This document shows positions 7,379 through 17,200 of a stretch of DNA of 34,991 bases, piece by piece (the first letter of the stretch is position 1; each line of letters starts with the position of its first letter). The stretch is from an uncultured Lachnospiraceae bacterium (GTDB taxonomy: Bacteria; Bacillota; Clostridia; Lachnospirales; Lachnospiraceae): assembly GCA_946407765.1 (NCBI GenBank), contig CAMJPD010000009.1:1-34991 (forward strand). Reading direction: 5' to 3'. The translations under genes and the position numbers were made by a program. The notes beneath the pieces were generated by a model that was not told where the DNA came from, ran no database searches, and was given only the letters and a program-made list of their open reading frames with translations.

Positions 7379-7407
7379 ATTATACTATATTTAAATATTT
7401 AAATGAA
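7379..7407 (-). promoter_or_regulatory. Possible promoter of the CapA-like gene giving a leaderless mRNA
   Basis: On minus, a perfect TATAAT (7379-7384) lies seven bases before the ATG (7371-7369). The matching -35 at 17-base spacing is only TTCATT. If used, transcription would start at or next to the start codon. Confidence 0.45.
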
Positions 7408-7409
7408 CA

Positions 7410-10400
7410 TTAAATGTCTTTTACTACGACGTTTTTCTTGCCTATTCTATCCGTCAACATCTCTGCTATTTCAGAAACGTTATCAACTGCTATCTTCTTA
7501 ATTGTCTTCTTCATATATCTTGGCTTGCCACTTGGATGGAAACCATCTTGAACATAGGCGTCAATTCTAGAAAAGCCTGATCTGAAAGGATCTATGACTC
7601 CCATGATTTCTTTTTCTCTCTGGGCGTAAATTGCTATAGAAGGGAAAATTATATGTATTTCCTTTTGATTTTCATAATTAGAATCAAAAACTGTTGCATC
7701 TTGAACATTTAAATTATAATCAATTACTTCGTTAGAGCCTTCAGTATCTGCATCATCGTTTTGATTTTTATTAAAGCTACCTGAATTATCTAATTTCATC
7801 TTTCCCTTAAGGAATACTTTAGTTCCAGTTCTAAGTAGTGAAGATAATTTTCTGAATGCATCTGAGAATACAAGGAAGGTAACTTCACCATATTGGTCTT
7901 CAAGAATTCCTCTTGCATATTCTTTTCCTTCCTTAGATACTCTAATATTATATTCTGTTATTATTCCCCCTATACAAGCTTGTTTCTTTCCATCATATAA
8001 TTCAGAATTTATATTACTTCCTAAAACCATGGTATTTCCATTTTGGTTTTCCATATCCTGGCTAGCGTCATATTCTTCTTCGGTATCATCTTCAATTATA
8101 TGGAAATCTTGAGATATAACATTGGCATTGTTCTTTATCAATTCTGCATATGCATCAAGTGGGTGACCTGAAATATAAATTCCAGATATCTCTCTTTCAT
8201 AAGAATAAATTTCTTCCTTAGAATACTCATCTATATCTGAATATGCTACTCCTAGAGAATCTGGGTCCTGCTCATTTACAGGAAGTGAGTCGCCAAAAAA
8301 GTCTAGAAGGGTATTCTGACCTTCTGCAACCTTAGAAACACTATTTCTTTTCTTGGCAGCTTCAATCAATTCTTCATATGCAAAATACTTCTGCCTTCTG
8401 TTATGGTCAGTAAAGCAGTCAAATGCTCCAACAAGTATAAGTCTCTCAAGGGCCTTCTTGTTCATTCCAAGCTTAGTTGTTCTTATTACAAAATTATCTA
8501 GGTTATGATATGGACCGTGTTCATTTCTTTCTTCTACTATTAATTCTGCAAGTGAAGTACCAACATTGACAAGTCCTGCAAATCCAATTCTAAGGCAGTC
8601 GCCATCAACAGTAAATGAAACACCTGATGCATTAATATCTGGCCTTAAAATTTTAATCCTGCTTTGCTTAGCATAATTTATATATATATCTAATTGTTCC
8701 TTCTTATCTATTACTGAATTACATAGTGCAGCAATAAATTCTAGTGGATAATACTTTTTGAGATAAGCTGTCTGATATGCGACTGTAGCATAAGCTGCAG
8801 CATGAGACTTATTGAAGGCATATTCTGCAAACGATTTCATATCTGCAAATATTTTTCTTGCTATTATCTCATCTACTCCATTAGCAATGCAGCCTGGAAC
8901 ATTATCTTCCTTGGAACCATGTATGAATATTTCTTCTTCTCTATCAAGTTCGTCTTTGTGCTTTTTGGCCATGGCACGACGAACAAGATCACTTCGTCCC
9001 ATAGAGTAGCCTGCAAGATCACGAACTATCTGCATAACTTGCTCTTGGTATACTATACAGCCATAAGTTGCTTTCAATATTGGCTCAAGCTTTGGTGTAT
9101 CATAAACTACTTTAGATGGATTATGTTTGTTGGCAACATATGTTGGAATGAAATCCATAGGTCCTGGTCTAAATAATGATATACCAGCAATTACATCTTC
9201 TAAGCAGTTAGGCTTTAATTGCTTCATGAAGTTTGTCATACCTGCTGATTCTAATTGGAATATACCCATAGTGTCGCCACTTGAAATTAAATCAAAAACA
9301 TTTTTGTCATCATAATTCATTTCATCAAACTTAATATCGATGCCGTGTCTATCCTTTACCATATTGCAAGTATTCTGAATTGCAGTGAGGTTTCTAAGAC
9401 CTAAGAAGTCAAATTTAAGAAGACCTAGTGCTTCAAGTGTTGTCATATCATATTCTGCCGCCATAGTTGCATTATTGGCATCACTTGACTTGCCACCCTT
9501 GTTTTTCTTGGCTCTTGCTATAGGAACAAATTCTGTAACAGCATCAGGTGCAATTAAAACTCCTGATGCATGAACGCCTGCAGACTTTGGAAGTCCTTCA
9601 AGCTTAAGAGAATGTTTTATAATTTCTCTACACTCTGGATCTTCTGCAACAAGTCTTCTAAATTCCTTAACATTATTGATATCATTAGAATTAAATTCTG
9701 GTGTGCCATCATCCTTTTGTGCATCAAGTGGCATATAGAGCATTTTAGAAAGTGTTATATGCAAGTCTTGCTTAGGTATTAATTTTGCAAAATCATTGCA
9801 TTTTGCATAACTGACATCAAGTACTCTACCTACATCTCTAACAACTTGTTTTGCCTTCATAGTTCCAAATGTTACTATCTGAGAAACATGGTCGTCTCCA
9901 TACTTGGCACTAACATAATTTATTACATCATCTCTATGAACTACACAAAAATCTATATCAAAATCTGGCATAGATACACGTTCTGGATTTAGGAATCTTT
10001 CAAAAATCAATTCGTATTTGATAGGATCAACTTCAGTTATTCCAACAGAATATGCAACAAGTGAACCAGCACCAGAGCCTCTTCCTGGACCTACTGCAAA
10101 TTTATTTTGTTTTGCATAATTTATAAAATCCCATACTATAAGGAAGTAGCCTGAAAAGCCCAGTGTGTCTATAGTTTTCAATTCATAATTAAGTCTATTT
10201 AGTAAGTCCTCAGTCACATTTTTATATCTTTTCTTAAGTCCTTCATTTGCAAGATAAGCTAGATACTCACCTGCAGTTTCTCCATGTGGTGTTTCAAAAA
10301 CTGGAATCTTGTATTTTTCCTTACCCATAGAAAATTCTGGAATTTCAAGATTACACATACCCGCAATTACTTCTGTATTAGCTATTGCCTCAGGATACAT

Positions 10401-11264
10401 ACTAAACAATTCTGTCATCTCTTCTTCTGATTTCAAATAATACTGGCCGCCTTCATATGCAAGGTCCATATTACTCTCGTCAGATGAGTTGACATTGCTT
10501 GATTGAATATTATTAGTTTTCAATTTTCTTGTCTTACCAGTCTGCATAAGAAGCATAATCTGGTGAGATTCAGGGTCATCTTTATATGTATAATGAGAGT
10601 CATTGGTGCAGACTATAGGAATTCCTGTCTCATCACTAATTTTCTTAAGATCTGCATTTACTCTCTTGTCATCTATCTTTCCATGATCTTGCATTTCAAG
10701 ATAATAATTTCCTCTGCCAAATATTTTATCCATTCTCTTAGCAACAAGAAGAGCTTCATTATACTTATGTCTTAATAAGTTTTGAGCAACTTCTCCTGCA
10801 AGACAGGCAGATAGTGCAATTAGTCCTTCATGGTATTTTTCTAGAACTTCATAATCAACTCTTGGCTTATTATAAAATCCCTCGCTATGACCTATAGATA
10901 CTATTCTTACTAAATTATGATAGCCAACTAGGTCCTTAGCAAGTAAGACAAGGTGGTAGTAGGCACGCTTGTTAGAATCCTTTTCTCTATCAAAACGGCT
11001 TCCACTTGTCATATAAATTTCGCAGCCTATAATTGGTTTTATATCTGCATAAGGCTTTACCACCTTTTTTACGCCATCTACTTCTATCTCTTTCTTCTTA
11101 TTTCTCATTCTATAAAATTCCATAGCGCCATACATAACGCCGTGGTCTGTTATTGCTATAGCCTTCTGTCCCAATTCCTTGGCACGCGAAAAAAGATCTT
11201 CTATTCTGCTTGCACCATCAAGCAAACTATATGCAGTATGAACATGTAAATGAGTAAATGCCAT
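7410..11264 (-). CDS. dnaE: DNA polymerase III alpha subunit DnaE
   Basis: This is a C-family replicative polymerase. In Firmicutes that also carry PolC, DnaE extends primers; polC is not in this window. The N-terminal PHP domain has His7 and His9 (HLHVH), Asp40-His41 (ITDHG), Glu82, His104 and Asp222/His224 (NDSHY), apparently a full metal-binding set, so metal-dependent proofreading is possible (inference). The palm holds PGRGSGAGS (393-401) and the catalytic PDFDIDF with Asp434 and Asp436. After the tau- and DNA-binding middle comes a C-terminal OB-type domain. At 1284 residues it is long: Ser/Asn- and Asp/Glu-rich insertions are seen near residues 250-272 and at two places in the OB region. 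The start is ATG with GGAG four bases upstream; an extended -10 promoter lies 33 bases further upstream. Confidence 0.97.
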   Translation of the reverse strand: MAFTHLHVHTAYSLLDGASRIEDLFSRAKELGQKAIAITDHGVMYGAMEFYRMRNKKKEIEVDGVKKVVKPYADIKPIIGCEIYMTSGSRFDREKDSNKRAYYHLVLLAKDLVGYHNLVRIVSIGHSEGFYNKPRVDYEVLEKYHEGLIALSACLAGEVAQNLLRHKYNEALLVAKRMDKIFGRGNYYLEMQDHGKIDDKRVNADLKKISDETGIPIVCTNDSHYTYKDDPESHQIMLLMQTGKTRKLKTNNIQSSNVNSSDESNMDLAYEGGQYYLKSEEEMTELFSMYPEAIANTEVIAGMCNLEIPEFSMGKEKYKIPVFETPHGETAGEYLAYLANEGLKKRYKNVTEDLLNRLNYELKTIDTLGFSGYFLIVWDFINYAKQNKFAVGPGRGSGAGSLVAYSVGITEVDPIKYELIFERFLNPERVSMPDFDIDFCVVHRDDVINYVSAKYGDDHVSQIVTFGTMKAKQVVRDVGRVLDVSYAKCNDFAKLIPKQDLHITLSKMLYMPLDAQKDDGTPEFNSNDINNVKEFRRLVAEDPECREIIKHSLKLEGLPKSAGVHASGVLIAPDAVTEFVPIARAKKNKGGKSSDANNATMAAEYDMTTLEALGLLKFDFLGLRNLTAIQNTCNMVKDRHGIDIKFDEMNYDDKNVFDLISSGDTMGIFQLESAGMTNFMKQLKPNCLEDVIAGISLFRPGPMDFIPTYVANKHNPSKVVYDTPKLEPILKATYGCIVYQEQVMQIVRDLAGYSMGRSDLVRRAMAKKHKDELDREEEIFIHGSKEDNVPGCIANGVDEIIARKIFADMKSFAEYAFNKSHAAAYATVAYQTAYLKKYYPLEFIAALCNSVIDKKEQLDIYINYAKQSRIKILRPDINASGVSFTVDGDCLRIGFAGLVNVGTSLAELIVEERNEHGPYHNLDNFVIRTTKLGMNKKALERLILVGAFDCFTDHNRRQKYFAYEELIEAAKKRNSVSKVAEGQNTLLDFFGDSLPVNEQDPDSLGVAYSDIDEYSKEEIYSYEREISGIYISGHPLDAYAELIKNNANVISQDFHIIEDDTEEEYDASQDMENQNGNTMVLGSNINSELYDGKKQACIGGIITEYNIRVSKEGKEYARGILEDQYGEVTFLVFSDAFRKLSSLLRTGTKVFLKGKMKLDNSGSFNKNQNDDADTEGSNEVIDYNLNVQDATVFDSNYENQKEIHIIFPSIAIYAQREKEIMGVIDPFRSGFSRIDAYVQDGFHPSGKPRYMKKTIKKIAVDNVSEIAEMLTDRIGKKNVVVKDI

Positions 11265-11296
11265 ATTTCTCCAATATATATATTATCTATATCTAA

Positions 11297-11305
11297 ATTA
11301 TATCA
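11297..11305 (-). promoter_or_regulatory. Putative extended -10 promoter of dnaE
   Basis: On minus, TGA followed by a perfect TATAAT (11302-11297) lies in the 65-base whiA-dnaE gap. No good -35 is found at 16-18 bases, which is tolerable for an extended -10 promoter. Confidence 0.5.
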
Positions 11306-11329
11306 AATCCCTTGTTCCAAAAAAGTCAC

Positions 11330-11992
11330 TTAGTTTATTTTTATTTTGCCACCATTTTTTCTTATGTCAGAAGCAACTGTATCTATCTTATTAAGTCTAT
11401 AATCTATAGTGCTTTTAGAAACAGATAGTTTATCTGCCATCTGAGATAGGCTATAGTTTTGTTTACTTTTCCTAAGTTTTGCAAGTGGCATAAACCAATC
11501 TGGTAATCTATCTTTATTGTTTTTATATTTATTTACTATATAATCTATATTTTTAATTTGAGACTCTCTAATGCTTGCAGTCTTTTCCATGTTGGCAATT
11601 TCTATATTAATCTTTCTGTTCTCATTGGCACCGATCTCGCCTTCTATACGTTTCTTCATAAAATAGAAAAGTGTATCCTGTGCTCCTATTACCTTAAGAA
11701 AATTTTCTATCGTTTTAACATCAGAAATATATAAAACTATATTATTACTTCTTGCACGGTGAGAAGTCTTACATGATATATCATATTTAGAAAGAATTTT
11801 AACTAGCTTTGTAGCAGACTTTTTTTCTTTTATATTAAACTCTAGGTGATATCCTTTAGATGGATCGCTTATTGTTCCGCTCTCTACAAAAGATGCCCTT
11901 ATATAATTTCTATCATTTCCTTTTATAACTGCATCGAGAGATTCAGATTTTACTTGTTCTGAAAACGAAGCCTTTTTAGTTTGTCTTGCCAA
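11330..11992 (-). CDS. whiA: WhiA-like DNA-binding protein, shortened
   Basis: WhiA is a conserved Gram-positive protein with a LAGLIDADG-derived domain joined to a helix-turn-helix; it influences cell division and chromosome segregation in Bacillus and sporulation genes in Streptomyces. Here the C-terminal half is typical: NFLKVIGAQDTLFYF, the NRKINIEIANMEKT segment, and the helix-turn-helix LSQMADKLSVSKSTIDYRLNKI written here in parts (LSQMADKLSVSKST, then IDYRLNKI). The N-terminus begins with FSEQVKSE, as normal WhiA does, then passes straight into NYIRASFVESGTISDP, which corresponds to the second half-domain. Roughly 90 residues, the first half-domain, are missing; the family is usually near 300 residues and this one is 220. 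Only 54 bases separate it from murB, so the missing part is not hidden upstream. The start is TTG with GAAGGA at good distance; a TATAAT lies at 12025-12030. Confidence 0.88.
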   Translation of the reverse strand: MARQTKKASFSEQVKSESLDAVIKGNDRNYIRASFVESGTISDPSKGYHLEFNIKEKKSATKLVKILSKYDISCKTSHRARSNNIVLYISDVKTIENFLKVIGAQDTLFYFMKKRIEGEIGANENRKINIEIANMEKTASIRESQIKNIDYIVNKYKNNKDRLPDWFMPLAKLRKSKQNYSLSQMADKLSVSKSTIDYRLNKIDTVASDIRKNGGKIKIN

Positions 11993-12046
11993 TTTATTCC
12001 TTCTTTATAAATAAGTGAATGTAAATTATATTTTTCTCAAGCAGAA

Positions 12047-12919
12047 TTATTTATCGAATTTGCCCCACATCTTAATTTCTGGTTCCAAGAGTATTCCATA
12101 GAAAGCAAGGACTGCATTTTGTATAAGTTCTATAAGTCTTGTTACATCCTTAGCTGTTGCATTACCTTTATTAATTATGAAACCACAGTGCTTTCTTGAA
12201 ACTTCGGCATCATTAATATTCTTACCTGCAAAATTACAGTCTGATATCAAAACTCCTGCATAATGTTTTTCAGGACGCTTGAATATAGAACCTGCTGATG
12301 GATATTCAAGAGGCTGTTTCTTCTCACGCATTACCTTATACTCTGCCATTCTCTTCTTGATTTCATTCTTATTATCTGGAGTTAAGTTAAAAACTACTTT
12401 GGTAACAATTAATTTCTTGGCTTCTATGCTTGATGTTCTGTATCCAAATCCAAGCTTTTCTACACCATATTCTAGCGACTCTCCAGTTCTTGTCATTGCA
12501 GTAACTGATTCAACAACATCTTTCATTTCACAGTCATATGCTCCAGCATTCATAACAACAGCACCACCAACAGTTCCTGGGATACCAGATAATGGTTCAA
12601 GACCGCTTAATCCCTTTTGTTCTGCAATCTCTGCAACTTGTGCAAGTGTTGCACCTGCTTCTGCTGTTATTCTTGTTCCCTTGACAGTGATTTTAGAAAG
12701 CTTAGGTCCAATTTCTATTACGCACCCAGCAATTCCTTTATCGCCTACTAAAAGATTCGTGCCATTGCCTATTATATATGTAATGATTCTTTCATTTTTA
12801 AGAAAATTAAGGAGTTTAGATAGCTCATTAAAATTTTCTGGAACAACATAGCACTCAGCTGGGCCACCTATTTTAAAACTTGTATGTTTCTTCATTTCTT
12901 CTTTTGGACGTATTATCAT
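12047..12919 (-). CDS. murB: UDP-N-acetylenolpyruvoylglucosamine reductase MurB
   Basis: MurB is a cytoplasmic flavoenzyme that reduces UDP-GlcNAc-enolpyruvate to UDP-MurNAc with NADPH, the second committed step of peptidoglycan precursor synthesis. The FAD-binding segments IGNGTNLLV (50-58) and SGIPGTVGGAVVMNAGAY (111-128) are intact. The catalytic residues are in place: Arg161 (GYRTS), Ser211 (SAGSIFKRP) and Glu281 (LEPEI). The short form, 290 residues, is the type common in Firmicutes. The ATG has AGGAG eight bases upstream. The murB-whiA neighbourhood is common in Clostridia, often with rapZ between them; rapZ is absent here. Confidence 0.97.
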   Translation of the reverse strand: MIIRPKEEMKKHTSFKIGGPAECYVVPENFNELSKLLNFLKNERIITYIIGNGTNLLVGDKGIAGCVIEIGPKLSKITVKGTRITAEAGATLAQVAEIAEQKGLSGLEPLSGIPGTVGGAVVMNAGAYDCEMKDVVESVTAMTRTGESLEYGVEKLGFGYRTSSIEAKKLIVTKVVFNLTPDNKNEIKKRMAEYKVMREKKQPLEYPSAGSIFKRPEKHYAGVLISDCNFAGKNINDAEVSRKHCGFIINKGNATAKDVTRLIELIQNAVLAFYGILLEPEIKMWGKFDK

Positions 12920-12979
12920 ATATTTAACTCCTATATCTTATGGTAATTTATATTTTTTTACGAATGCTTATCTTTACAC

Positions 12980-14284
12980 TTAATAAGCGAGTATGGCTCT
13001 TGCGGTAGTATATTCACCTGTTGCTTCCATGGATTCTTGTATTTGTTCTACTTCTTCTTGTGTCAAAGCTTCGCCGTTCTCCTTAAGACCAGGCCCTTTA
13101 GTAAGTGGGCTACTTTCAACAATTGCTTCTGTAGTTTCCGCTACAGTTGCTACAGTAGTTTCAGCAACGGTTTCAGCAGAAGCTTCTACTGTACGATTTA
13201 CCGAATTTCCTATCTGAGATATTATTACTGCCGCCGTTAAAGTATTGTTTTGAACTCCATCAACCTTTACAAAGTTAAACTTTTCTTTTTCTTCCTTGGT
13301 TGGAACATATTTCTTTGCTCCAGCAAGTAAGAACTTAAATGAGTCAAAATAATCTACATCTCTTAAATTATGCCCCTTGGCAGATGATGCATGAAATTCT
13401 ATATCTTTTCTTGGCGTTGTGATGAATGGAATAATATTATCTGTTGATGATTGAACAAGATACACTTTAGTATATTTAAATAAGTCTGGGTCATTATTTG
13501 GATTTATACTTCTAAAAAGTTGCATAATAGAAGTTCTTTCAAGTTTTTCTTCTACCCTTCCCTGATAATATGTATTAAAGAATATTTCATCACTTAATTC
13601 ACTAAAATCATATGTAGAGATGAGCAATGCAAGTCTGCTAATTTTTTCTTTAAGATTTTTAACTATACAAGTTCCTACCATTCCACCAAGAGATGTTCCG
13701 CATATATCTACAGTAGGATGCGTTTCATCAATGTAAGAATTAATTATTGATTCTATTGCCATTGCTGATCTTATTATTATCTGAGGAACATTAGCTATTT
13801 CTGTTGAACTACCATGAGCAACCAACTCTGGAACAATAACTTTATAACCATAAGTCATATAATATTTTGCAAGAGTCATAGTATCTTGTATGCTTCCAGT
13901 AAGACCATGTATAAGTACTACTATTCTTCCATTATCAAATCTTGTATTATATCCTTCTGCATAATGTATATTGTTTGCATATATTTCATTGACAACGAAA
14001 CCATCACTTATCAAGGCACCTATTGGAGCATAGGCTGCAGATCCGTCATTAAAAAGATAATCGTTATTAGCTAATTTATGTTCACCAACAACCATATATC
14101 CATTGGCGTCAAACCAGAAAACAAACCCGCCCTGGTTAATCCAACCTTTGCAAGGATTCCCTGCGCCATCTAGACACTTGACGCCAACAGTATCAGCTAC
14201 AAACTCGTAGGCAAATGTTTTTGTCACAAAAAACAGCGACAAAAACAAACTGATGTATATAGTTTTTAAAATAAATTGTTTCAA
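12980..14284 (-). CDS. Secreted alpha/beta hydrolase with an N-terminal wall-binding-like repeat
   Basis: A signal peptide (about residues 1-25, ending FAYE) is followed by a segment with the look of a cell-wall/choline-binding repeat (GWINQGGFVFWFDANGYMV, 47-65). Next is an alpha/beta hydrolase domain of the serine lipase/esterase type: oxyanion loop LIHGLTG (124-130), nucleophile Ser198 in GTSLG, likely acid Asp282 (STDNIIP) and base His305 (KGHNL). The C-terminal 110 residues contain a Thr/Ala/Glu/Val repeat (ETVAETT-like units, about 365-395) and look disordered. The substrate is unknown; the nearest general guess is a carboxylesterase acting outside the cell. The start is TTG (14284-14282), nine bases after nifJ, without a clear ribosome binding site; the signal peptide supports a start here. 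Confidence 0.83.
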   Translation of the reverse strand: MKQFILKTIYISLFLSLFFVTKTFAYEFVADTVGVKCLDGAGNPCKGWINQGGFVFWFDANGYMVVGEHKLANNDYLFNDGSAAYAPIGALISDGFVVNEIYANNIHYAEGYNTRFDNGRIVVLIHGLTGSIQDTMTLAKYYMTYGYKVIVPELVAHGSSTEIANVPQIIIRSAMAIESIINSYIDETHPTVDICGTSLGGMVGTCIVKNLKEKISRLALLISTYDFSELSDEIFFNTYYQGRVEEKLERTSIMQLFRSINPNNDPDLFKYTKVYLVQSSTDNIIPFITTPRKDIEFHASSAKGHNLRDVDYFDSFKFLLAGAKKYVPTKEEKEKFNFVKVDGVQNNTLTAAVIISQIGNSVNRTVEASAETVAETTVATVAETTEAIVESSPLTKGPGLKENGEALTQEEVEQIQESMEATGEYTTARAILAY

Positions 14285-14293
14285 ATTATATTA

Positions 14294-17200
14294 TCAATCT
14301 TTCTTAGCGTAAAAGTCTACAAGTGACTTAAGGTGTGCATATCTTGCCTTGGCTTCTTCAGTATTCTTCTTATAAAGAGCTTCTGCTCTTTCCTTACCCT
14401 TAAGAGCAAGTGAAGAATAACGAACTTCTCCATTTAAGAATTCTTGATAGTTTTCAAACTTAGGCTCCTTACTATCAAGGCTAAATTTATTATCAGCAAG
14501 TGGATTAAATCTAAAGTTGTACCAATATCCACACTCAACTGCAAGCTTTTCTTCAAGTTGAGATTTATTCATACCCTTCTTAAGTCCATGGTTAATACAT
14601 GGTGCATAAGCTATGATAAGTGATGGACCTGGATAATTTTCTGCTTCGGTAAGAGCCTTGATTGTCTGATTCATATCTGCTCCAAGTGCAATCTGAGCAA
14701 CATATACATATCCATAAGACATTGCAATGCCTGCAAGATCTTTTTTCTTAACATCCTTACCACCTGCAGCAAATTGTGCTACTGCACCAGTTGGAGTTGA
14801 CTTAGAAGACTGTCCACCTGTATTAGAATAAACTTCTGTATCAAATACTAAAATATTTACATCTTCGTTTTGAGCAATTACATGATCAAGACCACCAAAG
14901 CCTATATCATAAGCCCAGCCATCACCACCAAAAATCCACTGAGACTTCTTAGATAAGAAATCTTTTTGTTTTAAAATTTCCTTAGCAAGAGCATCCTTAG
15001 AACTAGATAATGCACTTACTAATTTATCTGTTGCTATGCCATTAGCTTTAGAATTATTGAAAGTATTTAGATATTCATCACATGCATCCTTTATGGCTCC
15101 AGTTGATTTATTCTTAAGTGCATCAACTTTTTCACATAAAGCTTTTCTCATAGCCTTTTGAGCAAGGAACATACCAAATCCAAATTCTGCATTGTCTTCA
15201 AATAATGAATTATTCCATGCTGGTCCTCTACCCTTATCATTAAATGTATATGGAGTAGATGGAGTTGAGTTGCCCCAAATTGATGAGCATCCTGTAGCAT
15301 TAGCTATATACATTCTATCGCCAAATAATTGAGTTACAAGTTTTGCATAAGGCGTTTCACCACAACCTGCACATGCGCCTGAGAACTCAAGGAGTGGTTT
15401 CTTAAATTGAGATCCTTTTATTGTGCTTTCACCATATTTTGCAATAACATCTTCCTTTGCTGGAAGTTTTGATGTGTAATCAAAATATTTTTGCTTATCA
15501 ACATTTGCCTCATAATTTTCCATAGTAAGAGCTTTATTTCCACCCTTACCAGGACAGATCTGCGCACATACGCCGCAACCTGTACAATCTTTCACTGAAA
15601 CACTGATAGAGAATTTATAATTGTCCATTCCGTTAAGATTTGTAACTTTGGCTCCGCTTGGCATGCCAGATGCTTCCTTGTCTGTCATTGCAACTGGTCT
15701 AATTGCAGCATGAGGACATGCATAAGAGCAGAAATTACATTGTATACATGCATCTGGATTCCAAATTGGAACATCAACTGCAATTCCTCTCTTTTCAAAT
15801 GCTGCAGTTCCTGATGGATATATACCTGTTTGATAATCTACAAAGGCAGATACTGGGAGTTCATTACCTCTTTGTGCATTAATCACTGATTGTATATTCT
15901 TTACAAACTTAACTGCATCCTTAGAACCAGTGCCTATAACTTGAGACTTAGTAGATGTAACTTTAAGTTTAGACCACTCTTTTGGTACTTTAACTTCAAC
16001 AACTCCCTTACTTCCTTCATCTATAGCTGCGCAGTTCATCTTAACTACGTCTTCACCTTTGTGGCCATAAGTTTTTTGAACCGCTTCCTTCATAAGTTTG
16101 ATTGCTTTTTCTTCAGGAATTATTTTTGAAAGTTTAAAGAAGGCTGCTTGAAGAATTGTATTAATTCTTCTTGGACCCATTCCTGTTTGTTCACCAATCT
16201 TTACACCATCAATTACATAAAATTTAATTTTATGATCAGCCATGTATTTCTTCATGCTATTTGGAAGAGAGTTTTCAAGTTCTTTTCCTGTAAATGGTGT
16301 GTTGAGAAGGAATGTACCACCATCAATTAAATCCTCTACAAGTGGATACTTATCAACATATGATGGGTTATGGCAAGCAACAAAATTTGCTGTCGAAACA
16401 AGATATGTTGATTGAATCTTCTTCTTTCCGAATCTTAAGTGAGATACTGTAACGCCACCTGACTTTTTAGAATCATAGTCAAAATATGCTTGAGCGTACA
16501 TATCAGTATTATCACCTATGATCTTGATTGAGTTCTTATTAGCTCCTACTGTTCCATCGGCTCCAAGTCCCCAGAATTTACAGCTAATTGTTCCTTCTGG
16601 CACTGAGTGAATTGGCTTACCAACTTTAAGTGATAATTTTGTTACATCATCTTCTATACCAACAGTAAATCTTGTTTTTGTTTTGTTCTCATAAACAGCA
16701 ACGATTTGTTCTGGAGTTGTATTCTTAGAAGAAAGTCCATAACGACCACTAAATACTTTTACTTTCTCAAACTTTGTTCCCTTAAGTGCTGCAACTATGT
16801 CAAGGAATAAAGGCTCACCTATAGAACCTGGTTCCTTAGTTCTATCAAGAACAGATATGGTCTTAACTGTAGATGGTAAAACTTTTAAGAGATGAGATAC
16901 TGAGAATGGTCTATATAGATGAACATTTACAAGACCTACCTTAGCACTCTTATTCTTCTTCTTAAGATAATTAATTGTTTCTTCTATTGTTTCACATACG
17001 CTACCCATAGCAACTATTACATGTGTAGCATTCTTATCGCCGTAGTAGTTAAATGGTTTATAATTTGTACCAATTAGCTTATTTACCTTGGTCATATATT
17101 CTTCTACAACCTTAGGCATCTCATTGTATGCTGTATTAGATGCTTCTCTTGCTTGGAAGAATATATCTGGGTTTTGTGCAGAACCTCTTTGGTCTGGATG

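Noticed and set aside
12279..12851. 190-codon open frame on plus opposite murB
   Set aside because: murB on minus is fully conserved with all catalytic residues; the plus frame is its antisense shadow.
12920..12979. Terminator between the hydrolase gene and murB
   Set aside because: Only a four-pair GTAA/TTAC stem is possible around the T-run; too weak to call.
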